Shown one piece after another: positions 37,254 through 45,733 of a DNA stretch of 64,000 bases. The notes beneath the pieces were generated by a model, which saw only the letters and a list, made by a program, of their open reading frames with translations, made no database searches and was not told where the DNA came from. The stretch is from Burkholderiaceae bacterium (GTDB taxonomy: Bacteria > Pseudomonadota > Gammaproteobacteria > Burkholderiales > Burkholderiaceae_C), in the NCBI GenBank assembly GCA_026125795.1, contig JAHCKM010000005.1, forward strand, positions 434,001-498,000, read 5' to 3'. The position numbers and the translations under genes are program-made. Numbering within the stretch: position 1 is the stretch's first letter; every line of letters starts with the position of its first letter.

Positions 37254-38243
37254 TCAATACTCGTTCATGATCACGCCCGCCATGCGGGCGGTGCTGTCGG
37301 ACAGCGCACTCACGAGCTTCTGCAGGGCACCGACCTTCGATGAGTTCTTGCGCGCCACGACCAGCGCGGCGCCGCAACGTGCGGCAACCACCTGGGCGTC
37401 CACGCCATACATGGCGGCGGGAGTGTCCACGATGACATGGTCAAACTTGGACGTCAGCTCACGCAGCAGGATTCCAAATGCAGGCCGCTCGATCAGTTCG
37501 AGCGGATTCGGGGGCGTCACCCCGACCGGCATGATGAAAAGATTGGCGGTCTCGGGTACTTGCTGAATGACCTTTGAGTCGACATGGCCGGCCAGCACGC
37601 TCGACAGGCCGGTGGTGTTGTCCACTTTGAACACCTCGTGCTGGCGGGGGCCGCGCAGATCGGCATCGACGATCAACGTTCGCCCGCCCACCTGGGCCAG
37701 CGCCACCGCGAGGTTGGCGCTGAAGAACGTCTTGCCGTCACCCGACGATGGGCTGACGATCGCCAGTGCGGGACGGGGCTTGGACTTGAACACCCGCATC
37801 ATCACCTGGCTGCGAATCTCGCGGATCGCCTCGGCCTGCAGGGAGAACGGCTGGTTCAGGCCGACCAGCTCCGGCATCTGCTTGCGGCGCTCCTCGCTGG
37901 CGTAGGCATAGCCAAACTGCTCGGCGAGCGCTTGCAGCACCTGGTCCTGGGAGACCAGCTTCAGGGCCACCGCCGCGTCACCGAACCGCACGCCGTTCTC
38001 GCGTGCGTAAGTGAGGATGCGTTCCACCTGGTCCGGACCCAGCTCGACCTTGGTGCTGAGAATGGCACCGATCAGGCGCTCGGGAGCGACACTGTCGTCG
38101 TGCGAGTTGAACAGCGATCGGTGCGCCCTCGTGCCCTGCACCTTGGCCACGACTCCGGGAATCAGATCCACCTCGACCGGCGGCGCGAGCGTCGACTCGG
38201 TACGCTCTTCTCCGAGCGTCGGATTTTCGATTCTTCTCATCAT
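37254..38243 (-). CDS. epsG: EpsG-type tyrosine kinase / chain-length control ATPase with MshEN-like N-domain
   Basis: The 329-residue protein has a BY-kinase ATPase core: Walker A SPSSGDGKT at about 164-172, Walker A' LIVDADLRGPR at 190-200 and Walker B HVIVDTPA near 269. Residues 57-109 look like the MshEN domain: two 24-residue motifs separated by exactly five residues, the second being close to the consensus (RFGDA... to ...QALAEQ). Such domains bind c-di-GMP in type II/IV secretion ATPases. The usual tyrosine-rich tail is missing; a single Tyr is the last residue. It overlaps epsF by 4 bases and should partner EpsF in controlling polymer length. Confidence 0.9.
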   Translation of the reverse strand: MMRRIENPTLGEERTESTLAPPVEVDLIPGVVAKVQGTRAHRSLFNSHDDSVAPERLIGAILSTKVELGPDQVERILTYARENGVRFGDAAVALKLVSQDQVLQALAEQFGYAYASEERRKQMPELVGLNQPFSLQAEAIREIRSQVMMRVFKSKPRPALAIVSPSSGDGKTFFSANLAVALAQVGGRTLIVDADLRGPRQHEVFKVDNTTGLSSVLAGHVDSKVIQQVPETANLFIMPVGVTPPNPLELIERPAFGILLRELTSKFDHVIVDTPAAMYGVDAQVVAARCGAALVVARKNSSKVGALQKLVSALSDSTARMAGVIMNEY

Positions 38244-39679
38244 GCTTCCCTGCCGGGTGCCGGCAACCTCCGCAAGAAACCGCTGGACGTCACGAGCGGC
38301 ACGCGCGGTCCGATGAACCGTCCCTTGCCGCCGGGCTTCGGCAACACGCCGAGAAGCGGCAGACCGAGCACCTCGGACACCTCGTCATCGGTGCGCACCC
38401 TTCGGTCGACGTATTCGAGGAGGATCACGGCCGCGATCGCCAGCACGGACCCGATCACGATCGATACCACCACGTTGCGCAGCACGTTGGGCGACGACGG
38501 CGCGAACGGGGCAACGGCCTGCGCCAGCGGATACGAATTGCTCTGTGTGGTCTGGCTTTCAAGCGTGGTCTGGTTCAGGCGTGCCATCACCGCCTCGTAG
38601 GAGCGCTGGGCCGCATCCACGTCGCGCACGAGCACGGCGCCTTCCTCACGCGCCGTGCGCATGCGCAAGACCCTTGCGCGCTGCACCTCGAGGGCCGTGC
38701 GGATCTCGGCCTCGCGCTGCCGATTGATCGAGTTGCTGACGCCAAAGGTGCCGGTCACGCGGCGCGTCTCGGCGTCCAGGCGTCCACGCAGCGACGAGAT
38801 GCTGGCCTTGGTCTCGATCACCTGGGGGTGGTTCTCGCCCAGGCGCGAGCCGAGCTCCTGGAGCTTGGCCTCCGCACGCGTGATTTCGGCTCGCAGGGCG
38901 GACAGGGTCGGATTGTTCACAACCTCCTGCAGTCGATCCGCGGCGCCCGCCTGGGCCTGCATCTGCCGGCTGCCCGATTCGGCGGCCACTGCCTGAAGCG
39001 CCACCAACTGGGACGACAGCTCGTTCAGGCGCGCCGTCTCGACATCCATCTGTCCGTCAGAGGCGATGACCACGCCTTTCTCGCGTTGGTAGGCCGAAAG
39101 CCTTGCCTGGGCCTTCTCCAGGTTGGCTCTGAGCTCCCGCGCGCGGCTGTCGAAGAACGATGAGTACTGCTTTGCCGGATCGACGCGCAGTTCCAGGTTG
39201 ACGTCGAGATATGCCTGCACGAAGAGATTGGCCACGGAGGCCGCTCTCACGGGATCCGGATCCTTGAAGCTGACGCTGATGACGTTGGAGTCGCGCGACG
39301 GCTTGACGTCGAGCGACAACTGGATGCGATCGACCAGCCAGGCGTCGAAGTTGCCCTCGCCGCCAGATTCTTCTTGCCACGCCTGGCGCACGGCGGGGTC
39401 GTTCGCCAGCCCCAGCTTGCGAATCACGTTTTGCGCGACACGATCACTCTTCAGCACGTCGACCTGAGTCGCCATGAACGCCGGGGTCGGGTTGCCGTTG
39501 AACGCATTGCCGGACACCGGGTCGGGACGGCTCTGGTCGACCACCACCGTGGCCACCGCGGTGTATTTCTTCGGCAGCAGCAGGCTGGCTCCGACGGCCA
39601 GGCCGACCGTGAGCGCGAGGATCAACAGGGCCACGCCCCAGCGCGCCCGGATGATGGTCAGGAATTGGCCGAGGGTCAT
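38240..39679 (-). CDS. epsF: EpsF-type chain length determinant protein (Wzz/PCP family)
   Basis: A 479-residue inner-membrane protein with the Wzz fold: an N-terminal membrane helix (ALLILALTVGLAVGASLLL, about residues 16-34) and a C-terminal helix (VVVSIVIGSVLAIAAVILLE, about 400-420). A long coiled-coil periplasmic region containing LRVDPAKQYSSFFDSRARELR and SLRGRLDAETRRV lies between. It sets EPS chain length together with EpsG, with which it overlaps by 4 bases, and with the outer-membrane exporter EpsE, 24 bases upstream. Confidence 0.92.
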   Translation of the reverse strand: MTLGQFLTIIRARWGVALLILALTVGLAVGASLLLPKKYTAVATVVVDQSRPDPVSGNAFNGNPTPAFMATQVDVLKSDRVAQNVIRKLGLANDPAVRQAWQEESGGEGNFDAWLVDRIQLSLDVKPSRDSNVISVSFKDPDPVRAASVANLFVQAYLDVNLELRVDPAKQYSSFFDSRARELRANLEKAQARLSAYQREKGVVIASDGQMDVETARLNELSSQLVALQAVAAESGSRQMQAQAGAADRLQEVVNNPTLSALRAEITRAEAKLQELGSRLGENHPQVIETKASISSLRGRLDAETRRVTGTFGVSNSINRQREAEIRTALEVQRARVLRMRTAREEGAVLVRDVDAAQRSYEAVMARLNQTTLESQTTQSNSYPLAQAVAPFAPSSPNVLRNVVVSIVIGSVLAIAAVILLEYVDRRVRTDDEVSEVLGLPLLGVLPKPGGKGRFIGPRVPLVTSSGFLRRLPAPGREA

Positions 39680-39703
39680 GGTTGTTCCAGTGTTGCGGCT
39701 AGG

Positions 39704-40543
39704 CTAGAAGAGACTTTCGGGCACCTGCACCACGTCATCCGGCAGCAGGGGTTCCTGCAGCCCGGGCGTCAGCACCTGCGTCACTCCGTCCGCGCCTTTG
39801 CGATGCACGCGGATCCCGCGCTGCGTGCCGCGTGGCGTCAAGCCTCCGCCGGCGGCCAGCGCCTGCAGGATGTTCATGCCGCGTTCCAGGCGGAGCGTCC
39901 CGGGCTTCTGCACTTCGCCGTAGATGTAGATCTGCGGCTGCCGATCGACGTAGACGACATCGTTGTTCTGGATCACCATGTCCTGCGATTGGGCGTCGCT
40001 GCGGAACAAGGTGCGAAAGTCGATCTGCGTCCGAAACGGCTTGCCGTCGCGCGTGCCCACCACGGTGAGGATGTCGCTGCCGTCCGGCGCGACACCTCCG
40101 GCCAACGCCATCAGATCGGACAAGCGTGTGTTGGTCACTTCGAGCGTATAACGTCCCGGCCTCACGGCGTGCCCGAGCACCGAAGCCTGTGCACCACGCA
40201 ACTGGGTGACCAGGATCGACACTTGAGGTTGCTTCAGGAACTTGCCGGTCAGCAATCCGTTGGCGATGCGTTGTTCGGCCTGGCTGATCGTCAACCCGCC
40301 CAGGGTCACGGCGCCGAGCAGCGGATAGTTGACGACACCGGTTTCAGGAATGCGCGCCTCGAGCGACAACTCCGGACTCTGGAACACCGTCACGCGAACG
40401 ATGTCGCCGGCACCGAGCACGTAGTCGGTCTTGGCGACCGCCGGCGCTTGAGCGCGTGGGGCCGGCGCCTGCGCGCGTGCAGGCCCCGTGACGATCAAGA
40501 TGAGCAACGCGAGCGCGAACCACGCGAGGGAATAGCCTTTCAT
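39704..40543 (-). CDS. epsE: EpsE-type polysaccharide export protein (Wza/OPX family)
   Basis: From ATG 40543 the protein has 279 residues: a Sec signal cleaved after ARA (about residue 24), the Poly_export domain (YVLGAGDIVRVTVFQSPELS... to PETGVVNYPLLGAVTLGGLT), and SLBB domains (GHAVRPGRYTLE, GEVQKPGTLRLE). It forms the periplasmic/outer-membrane export channel. Unlike E. coli Wza it lacks a lipobox cysteine. A TTG start nine codons upstream (40570) is possible. It is the first gene of the leftward run to 28286 and divergent from the ATPase fusion gene. Confidence 0.92.
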   Translation of the reverse strand: MKGYSLAWFALALLILIVTGPARAQAPAPRAQAPAVAKTDYVLGAGDIVRVTVFQSPELSLEARIPETGVVNYPLLGAVTLGGLTISQAEQRIANGLLTGKFLKQPQVSILVTQLRGAQASVLGHAVRPGRYTLEVTNTRLSDLMALAGGVAPDGSDILTVVGTRDGKPFRTQIDFRTLFRSDAQSQDMVIQNNDVVYVDRQPQIYIYGEVQKPGTLRLERGMNILQALAAGGGLTPRGTQRGIRVHRKGADGVTQVLTPGLQEPLLPDDVVQVPESLF

Positions 40544-40906
40544 TCCTGCCACAGCCTTTCCAGTCCGCAAAACAGCCGCTCCCCAATCGATGGCGACATC
40601 AAGTAGGCAGCACGCCTTCCCGCTTTGGCCACGGTCGAAGAAGTCTAATGCTCGGTGCTTTCTCGGCGCCCACCCGACTCAGGGGAGCGTATTCTCCATC
40701 GCCGTCACGCCGCGTGTGCAAGCATGTTTTCCCATGGGCAAGCGGCCCCCGGCAACAACAACTGCGAAGGCAACGCAACCGCCGCTTTGCCGATCGCGGG
40801 GGTGTCGCCCCACTGCATTTCAGACACAATCGTTCGTCTGGGTGTCGGGGCGCGGGGACGTCGCATTTCGTGGCGTGCCGCCGCCTGACCCTCGAGGGCA
40901 TGGGAC
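40544..40906. other. 363-base divergent region between epsE and the ATPase fusion gene
   Basis: The region should hold promoters for both the long leftward EPS operon and the rightward ATPase gene. I find weak candidates only: TCTAAT near 40645 (minus strand ATTAGA) and ACACAAT near 40827 on the plus strand, neither with a good -35. No coding sequence, RNA or sigma-54 site is evident. Confidence 0.5.
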
Positions 40907-43060
40907 ATGTACGAGAGTCACTTCGGCCTGACTGGGTCGCCGTTTCAGCTGAACCCGGATCCGTCGTTCTACTTCGACAGCCGCGGTCACAGCAACGCCC
41001 TCTCGTACTTGAAGTTCGGCGTGCACCAGGCCGAAGGCTTCATCGTCGTTACAGGCGAGATCGGGGCCGGCAAGACCACGCTGGTCAGAACACTTCTTAG
41101 CGAACTCGACAGCAACGAGGTGGTCGCCGGGCAGATCCTGAACACCCAGCTCGAGTCCGGGGAATTGCTGCAATCGATCCTCACTGCGTTCGGCGTCGCC
41201 TCGCAGGGCCAGTCGAAGGCGCAGCTGCTGGCCAGCCTGGAAGCGTTCCTGACCGAAGTCGCCGCCGAGGGCCGGCGTGCGCTGTTGATCGTCGACGAGG
41301 CACAGAACCTCGGGCCCGAGGCCATCGAAGAGATTCGCATGCTCTCGAACTTCCAGCTCGAGAACCACGCCTTGCTGCAAAGCTTTCTGGTGGGGCAGCC
41401 CGAACTGCGCAAGCAGCTCGAGTCCCCCGCTCTGGAGCAACTGCGCCAGCGTGTCATCGCATCGTGTCACCTCGGGCCCTTGACCGCCGATGAAACGCAG
41501 GCGTATGTCGAGCATCGGCTGCGCCATGTCGGATGGGATGGGAGACCTTCCTTCGGCGAAGGTGCCTTTGCCGGCATCTATGCCTGGACCGGCGGCATCC
41601 CGCGGCGCATCAACCTGTTGTGCAATCGCCTGCTGCTTGCCGCGTTCCTCAACGAGCTGGAAGACATCTCGGCGCAGCTCGTCGAAGACACCGGCGCCGA
41701 GCTCGTGCGCGAGACGGGGGGTGCGCGCGGCCTCGCGACGATGCCCAACCGCAAGGCCGAGGCGGCTGCATCGCCCGGCCAGGGGGCGGATGGACCCGCG
41801 GGCGCGCTCGAGCGTCGAATGCTGGCGCTCGGCGAGGGCGAGGTTGTGCGCGTGCCGCGCGCGCATGAAGACCTGCAGGGGCTGCGGCCGTTGGTCTGTA
41901 TCGCGGACACACCCCTGGGCTACATGAAGTTCGCCGCGCTCGCGGCCTCACTCGGTGCGGATCCGGACATGCCGCCCGTCGTCCTGGTCAATCCTGGGCC
42001 GGCCAGCGCGATCGAGATCGAGGAAACGCCGGCGGACATCGGCAAGGCGCTCGCCGCGGAGATCCACCTCGGCGTGGTCAGTGCATCGGTGGCCGACAGC
42101 ATGGCCAGCGTGATCATGCGATTGGGCGAACTGCTCGACGAGCTGGCCCCGGTCGCGGTCATCTGCGAGGGCATCAGCGACGCGATCCTCACCAGCGTCT
42201 ACCTGGTCAGCAAGCGCGGCATTCCGCTGGGGCGGCTGGGAGCGGGACAGCGCCGCGAGATGCAGACGCTGACCTGCGACCTCAACGCCGTGATGATGGA
42301 CCGCATGTCCGAGGTGCTGTACACGCCCACGCTGAAGACGCACTACACCCTCTATCGGGAGGGCATTCCGGCCAATCGCATGGTATGCATCGGCAACCTC
42401 CTGAGCGACGCGCTGCGTGTGGCGCTGGCGCCGCAGCCTCCAGTGTCCGAGTTGCTGAAGTCGATGGGTCTGTCGCGCGACCTGATGCGGCGCGCCATGC
42501 GCGGCTTCGTGCTGGTAAGCGCCCAGGTTGCCGAGGGCGACCTCAAGGCGAGCGACCTTTCAAGCGTCGCGCGCGTGGCGCGCGATCTGGGCAAGGAAAC
42601 CTTGGTGGTCTGGGTGGTGACGCAGGCCACGCGCGACGCGATCGCCGGCAGCAAGGCCGACGCACTGCTGCAGCGCTCCGGTGTGGTGCTGGCGCCGTAC
42701 TCGGGGTATCAGGTTCAACTGGGCTTGATGCGTGGCGCGATGTGCGTGATCGCGGGGCCGGGCTGGAGCCTGGTCGAAGAAGCCGACACCGTGGACGTGC
42801 CGAGCATCGTGCTGTACCCCGGCGGTGAGGTGCCAGCCGGCGCGCCGGGTGGCGTGATCGCGAAGATTCCGTGCGACTCGGTGGCCTGCATGCGCGCCCT
42901 GCATGAGATCCTCGAGCGCGGCCGTGCCGACGATGAAGTCGTCGACGATTCCGAAGGCGCAGCGGCGACCCGGTTGATGGAGCACTTACGGCGCTGGCTG
43001 CCACCCGCGCTGCCCACCCGCGCCAGCCGCTCCAGGAGCACCGACGTCCCGAGCGCCTGA
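40907..43060 (+). CDS. GspA/ExeA-type AAA ATPase fused to a degenerate UDP-GlcNAc 2-epimerase domain
   Basis: This 717-residue protein starts as the exosortase-associated secretion ATPase family (MYESHFGLTGSPFQLNPDP; Walker A GEIGAGKT at 50-57; Walker B LLIVDEAQN at 126-134; YAWTGGIPRRINLLCNRLL). That family normally ends by about residue 300-350. After an Ala/Gly-rich linker (270-300), residues ~326-680 align with the whole WecB fold: EGISDAILTSVYLVSKRGIP, NAVMMDRMSEVLYTPT, GIPANRMVCIGNLLSDAL. By eye its catalytic positions are replaced (Asp to Glu421, Glu to Gly445, Glu to Cys457, His to Ala539; the UDP-site DSGG is GPGW). I infer a sugar-nucleotide-sensing, non-catalytic domain coupled to an ATPase. 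Confidence 0.85.
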   Translation: MYESHFGLTGSPFQLNPDPSFYFDSRGHSNALSYLKFGVHQAEGFIVVTGEIGAGKTTLVRTLLSELDSNEVVAGQILNTQLESGELLQSILTAFGVASQGQSKAQLLASLEAFLTEVAAEGRRALLIVDEAQNLGPEAIEEIRMLSNFQLENHALLQSFLVGQPELRKQLESPALEQLRQRVIASCHLGPLTADETQAYVEHRLRHVGWDGRPSFGEGAFAGIYAWTGGIPRRINLLCNRLLLAAFLNELEDISAQLVEDTGAELVRETGGARGLATMPNRKAEAAASPGQGADGPAGALERRMLALGEGEVVRVPRAHEDLQGLRPLVCIADTPLGYMKFAALAASLGADPDMPPVVLVNPGPASAIEIEETPADIGKALAAEIHLGVVSASVADSMASVIMRLGELLDELAPVAVICEGISDAILTSVYLVSKRGIPLGRLGAGQRREMQTLTCDLNAVMMDRMSEVLYTPTLKTHYTLYREGIPANRMVCIGNLLSDALRVALAPQPPVSELLKSMGLSRDLMRRAMRGFVLVSAQVAEGDLKASDLSSVARVARDLGKETLVVWVVTQATRDAIAGSKADALLQRSGVVLAPYSGYQVQLGLMRGAMCVIAGPGWSLVEEADTVDVPSIVLYPGGEVPAGAPGGVIAKIPCDSVACMRALHEILERGRADDEVVDDSEGAAATRLMEHLRRWLPPALPTRASRSRSTDVPSA

Positions 43061-43097
43061 GCGCGCCGGCGCCGCCTGGGCGGCGCGCGGCGCTCAG
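43057..43097. terminator. Bidirectional terminator-like hairpin containing both stop codons
   Basis: CTGAGCGC at 43057-43064 pairs with GCGCTCAG at 43090-43097 around a GC-rich inner stem (GCCGCC/GGCGGC). The outer arms contain the stop codons of the two converging genes (ATPase fusion and manC). No T-run follows, so it may slow polymerase rather than terminate intrinsically. Confidence 0.5.
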
Positions 43098-44530
43098 CCG
43101 GTGCGGCCGTAGTGATCCTCGAAGCGCACGATGTCGTCCTCGCCGAGGTACGACCCCGACTGCACTTCAATGATCTCCAGCGGCACCTTGCCCGGATTGG
43201 CCAGGCGGTGCGTTTCGCCGAGCGGGATGTAGGTGCTCTGGTTCTCGCTCAGCATCAGTTTCTTGTCGCCGCAGGTCACCTCGGCCGTGCCTTGCACGAC
43301 GATCCAGTGCTCGGCGCGATGGTGGTGCATCTGCAGGCTCAGCGACGCGCCCGGCTTGACCATGATGCGCTTGACCTGGAAGCGCGGTCCGGCGTCGATG
43401 CTGTCGTACCAGCCCCATGGGCGATGCACCTTGCGGTGCAGGTTCTTCTCGCCGCGTCCGTCGGCTTCGAGCCGCGCGACGATGCGCTTGACGTCCTGGC
43501 TGCGCGCCTGGCTGCTCACCATCACCGCGTCGGCGGTCTCCACGACCACCACGTCGTTCAAGCCCACCGCCGCGACGAGCCTTTCGCTGGCGTGCACCAG
43601 CGTGCCGCTGCAGCCCTCGAGCACCACGTCGCCGAGCGCGGCGTTGCCGGCGCCGTCCTTCGGCAGCACCTGCCACACCGCATCCCATGCACCCAGGTCG
43701 TTCCAGCCGGCCGCCATCGGCACCACCTGCATCGGCAGGCCGGCCTTCGGCACCTGCTCCATCACGGCGTAGTCGATCGACTCCGCTGGCGCCGCGGCGA
43801 ACGCGAGCTTGTCGGGGCGCACGAAGCTGGCGTCGCGCTGCCGGCCCTGCCACGCCAAGCGCACCGCGCTGCCGATGTCGGGGCGGAACCGCTCGAGCGC
43901 GCTCATCCACACCGAGGCCTTGAGGACAAAGATCCCGCCGTTCCAAAGACAACCCTCGCGCACATAACGCTCTGCGGTGGCGGCATCCGGCTTCTCGACG
44001 AATCCGAGCACGGCCGATTCGCGGCCGGGCGTGGCGGCCTGGATGTAGCCGTAGCCGGTTTCGGGACGCGTCGGCACGATGCCCAGCGTGACGATCGCAC
44101 CCCCGTGAGCCAGCTCGGCGGCGCGTCGCATGGCGGCAGTGAACGCCGGCACGTCGGTCACGGTCTGGTCGGCCGGCGTCATCGCCAGCACGGGATCGAC
44201 GCCGTCTTCGAGCGCGGCCAGCGCCGCCAGCGTCAGCGCGGGGGCGGTGTTGCGGCCCATGGGCTCCAGCAGCAGCGTGGCGCCGGTGATGCCGATCTCG
44301 CGCAACTGCTCCAACAACAGGAAGCGGTGCTCGTCGTTGCCCACCACGAGCGGCGTCAGCGTGGCGATTCCTGGGCCGTTCAGCGCTGCCAGCCGCTCGG
44401 CCGCCTGCTGAAACAGGCTTGAACGCCCGTCGAGGGCGAGAAACTGCTTCGGAAAACCGCTGCGCGACAGCGGCCACAGCCGCGTGCCGCTGCCGCCGGC
44501 CATGATCACGGGTTGGACTTGTATCGTCAT
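43094..44530 (-). CDS. manC: Mannose-1-phosphate guanylyltransferase / mannose-6-phosphate isomerase
   Basis: The 478-residue bifunctional protein (ATG 44530) has the pyrophosphorylase signature GGSGTRLWPLSRSGFPKQF, LEPMGRNTAPA, GFVEKPDAATA and, from about residue 350, a cupin isomerase domain (HRPWGWYDSID, LQMHHHRAEHWIVVQG, ETHRLANPG). It makes GDP-mannose, the substrate of the two Gmd enzymes and a donor in itself. It is downstream of galE by 25 bases on the minus strand and converges on the ATPase fusion gene. Confidence 0.95.
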   Translation of the reverse strand: MTIQVQPVIMAGGSGTRLWPLSRSGFPKQFLALDGRSSLFQQAAERLAALNGPGIATLTPLVVGNDEHRFLLLEQLREIGITGATLLLEPMGRNTAPALTLAALAALEDGVDPVLAMTPADQTVTDVPAFTAAMRRAAELAHGGAIVTLGIVPTRPETGYGYIQAATPGRESAVLGFVEKPDAATAERYVREGCLWNGGIFVLKASVWMSALERFRPDIGSAVRLAWQGRQRDASFVRPDKLAFAAAPAESIDYAVMEQVPKAGLPMQVVPMAAGWNDLGAWDAVWQVLPKDGAGNAALGDVVLEGCSGTLVHASERLVAAVGLNDVVVVETADAVMVSSQARSQDVKRIVARLEADGRGEKNLHRKVHRPWGWYDSIDAGPRFQVKRIMVKPGASLSLQMHHHRAEHWIVVQGTAEVTCGDKKLMLSENQSTYIPLGETHRLANPGKVPLEIIEVQSGSYLGEDDIVRFEDHYGRTG

Positions 44531-44555
44531 GGATGTCTCGCGCGCCGCCGCGCCA

Positions 44556-45572
44556 TCAGTTCGTGAAACCCTCGGGATTGTCCCGCTGCCATGTCCACGC
44601 GTCGGCACACATCTCGTGCAACGCGTAGCGTGCGTGCCAACCGAGCAGTTGTTGTGCCAGCGACGGATCGGCGTAACAGGCGGCCACGTCGCCGGGGCGC
44701 CGCGGCAGCACCCGATACGGGATCTTGCGACCGCTCGCCGCCTCGAAGGCGCGCACCACCTCCAGCACGCTGCTGCCCTTGCCGGTGCCCAGGTTCACCG
44801 TGTGCGACGCGCCGCCGTCGAGCAGGTGGCGCAGCGCCGCGACGTGGCCTTCAGCCAGGTCCACCACGTGGATGTAGTCGCGTATGCCGGTGCCGTCGGG
44901 CGTGTGGTAGTCGTCGCCGAACACGCGCAGGTATTCGAGCTTGCCCACCGCGACCTGGGTCACATAGGGCATCAGGTTGTTCGGGATGCCGCCCGGGTGT
45001 TCGCCGATGCGCCCGCTCGGATGAGCCCCCACGGGATTGAAGTAGCGCAGGTATGAAAAGCGCCAATGGGGCTGGTTGTGCTCGAGATCGCGCAGCAGTT
45101 GCTCGCCCACCAGCTTGGTCATGCCGTACGGGTTGGTGGCCGACAGCGGCGCATCTTCGGTGATCGGCAGCTTGTCCGGTTGTCCGTACACGGTGGCCGA
45201 CGAGCTGAACACCATCTTGTGCACGCCGTGGGCGTCCATCACGCGGGCCACGTTGATCAGGCCGCCGATGTTGTTGCGGTAGTACTCGAGCGGCTTCTGC
45301 ACCGATTCGCCAACCGCCTTGTGGGCCGCGAAATGCACCACCGCGTCGATGCGACGGCGCGCGAACACCTCCTGCAGCGCGCCCGGGTCGCACACATCGA
45401 CGCGTTCGAACACCGGCGCTCGCCCCGCGAGCTCGTGCAGGCGCTCGAGCACTTTGGGCGAGCTGTTGGCGAAGTTGTCGACGCCCACTACGTCGAAGCT
45501 GGCCTGCAGCAGCGCCAGCCAGGTGTGAGAGCCGATGTACCCGGTGGCGCCGGTCAGGAGGATGCGAGGCAC
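44556..45572 (-). CDS. galE: UDP-glucose 4-epimerase
   Basis: A 338-residue SDR with LLTGATGYIGSHTW, the FSSSATVYG loop, the catalytic YGMTKLVGEQ and LRYFNPVGAHPSG with RDYIHVVDLAEGHV, all GalE hallmarks. It interconverts UDP-Glc and UDP-Gal, adding galactose to the sugar set. The first gene of the leftward galE-manC pair, it is divergent from ubiJ. It marks the right border of the EPS locus. Confidence 0.95.
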   Translation of the reverse strand: MPRILLTGATGYIGSHTWLALLQASFDVVGVDNFANSSPKVLERLHELAGRAPVFERVDVCDPGALQEVFARRRIDAVVHFAAHKAVGESVQKPLEYYRNNIGGLINVARVMDAHGVHKMVFSSSATVYGQPDKLPITEDAPLSATNPYGMTKLVGEQLLRDLEHNQPHWRFSYLRYFNPVGAHPSGRIGEHPGGIPNNLMPYVTQVAVGKLEYLRVFGDDYHTPDGTGIRDYIHVVDLAEGHVAALRHLLDGGASHTVNLGTGKGSSVLEVVRAFEAASGRKIPYRVLPRRPGDVAACYADPSLAQQLLGWHARYALHEMCADAWTWQRDNPEGFTN

Positions 45573-45610
45573 GGCGCGATCTTATCGGCCGTCGCCACGG
45601 CACCGCCCCC

Positions 45611-45616
45611 TACAAT
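45611..45616 (+). promoter_or_regulatory. Possible -10 element upstream of ubiJ
   Basis: TACAAT occurs in the galE/ubiJ divergent gap, 118 bases before ubiJ. No good -35 is present 17 bases upstream. A GC-rich repeat-like stretch (45640-45730) follows it. Confidence 0.3.
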
Positions 45617-45733
45617 CGGTGGCCGTGAAATTGCCCCCACGCTCGTGTTGCTCGCTGCCCCCCGAGCTCCGAAGGAGCCCCTTCGTGCCTCCTGGGTCGC
45701 GTCAGCGCCTTCGGGCGGCCGGGCGCCGCTGAC

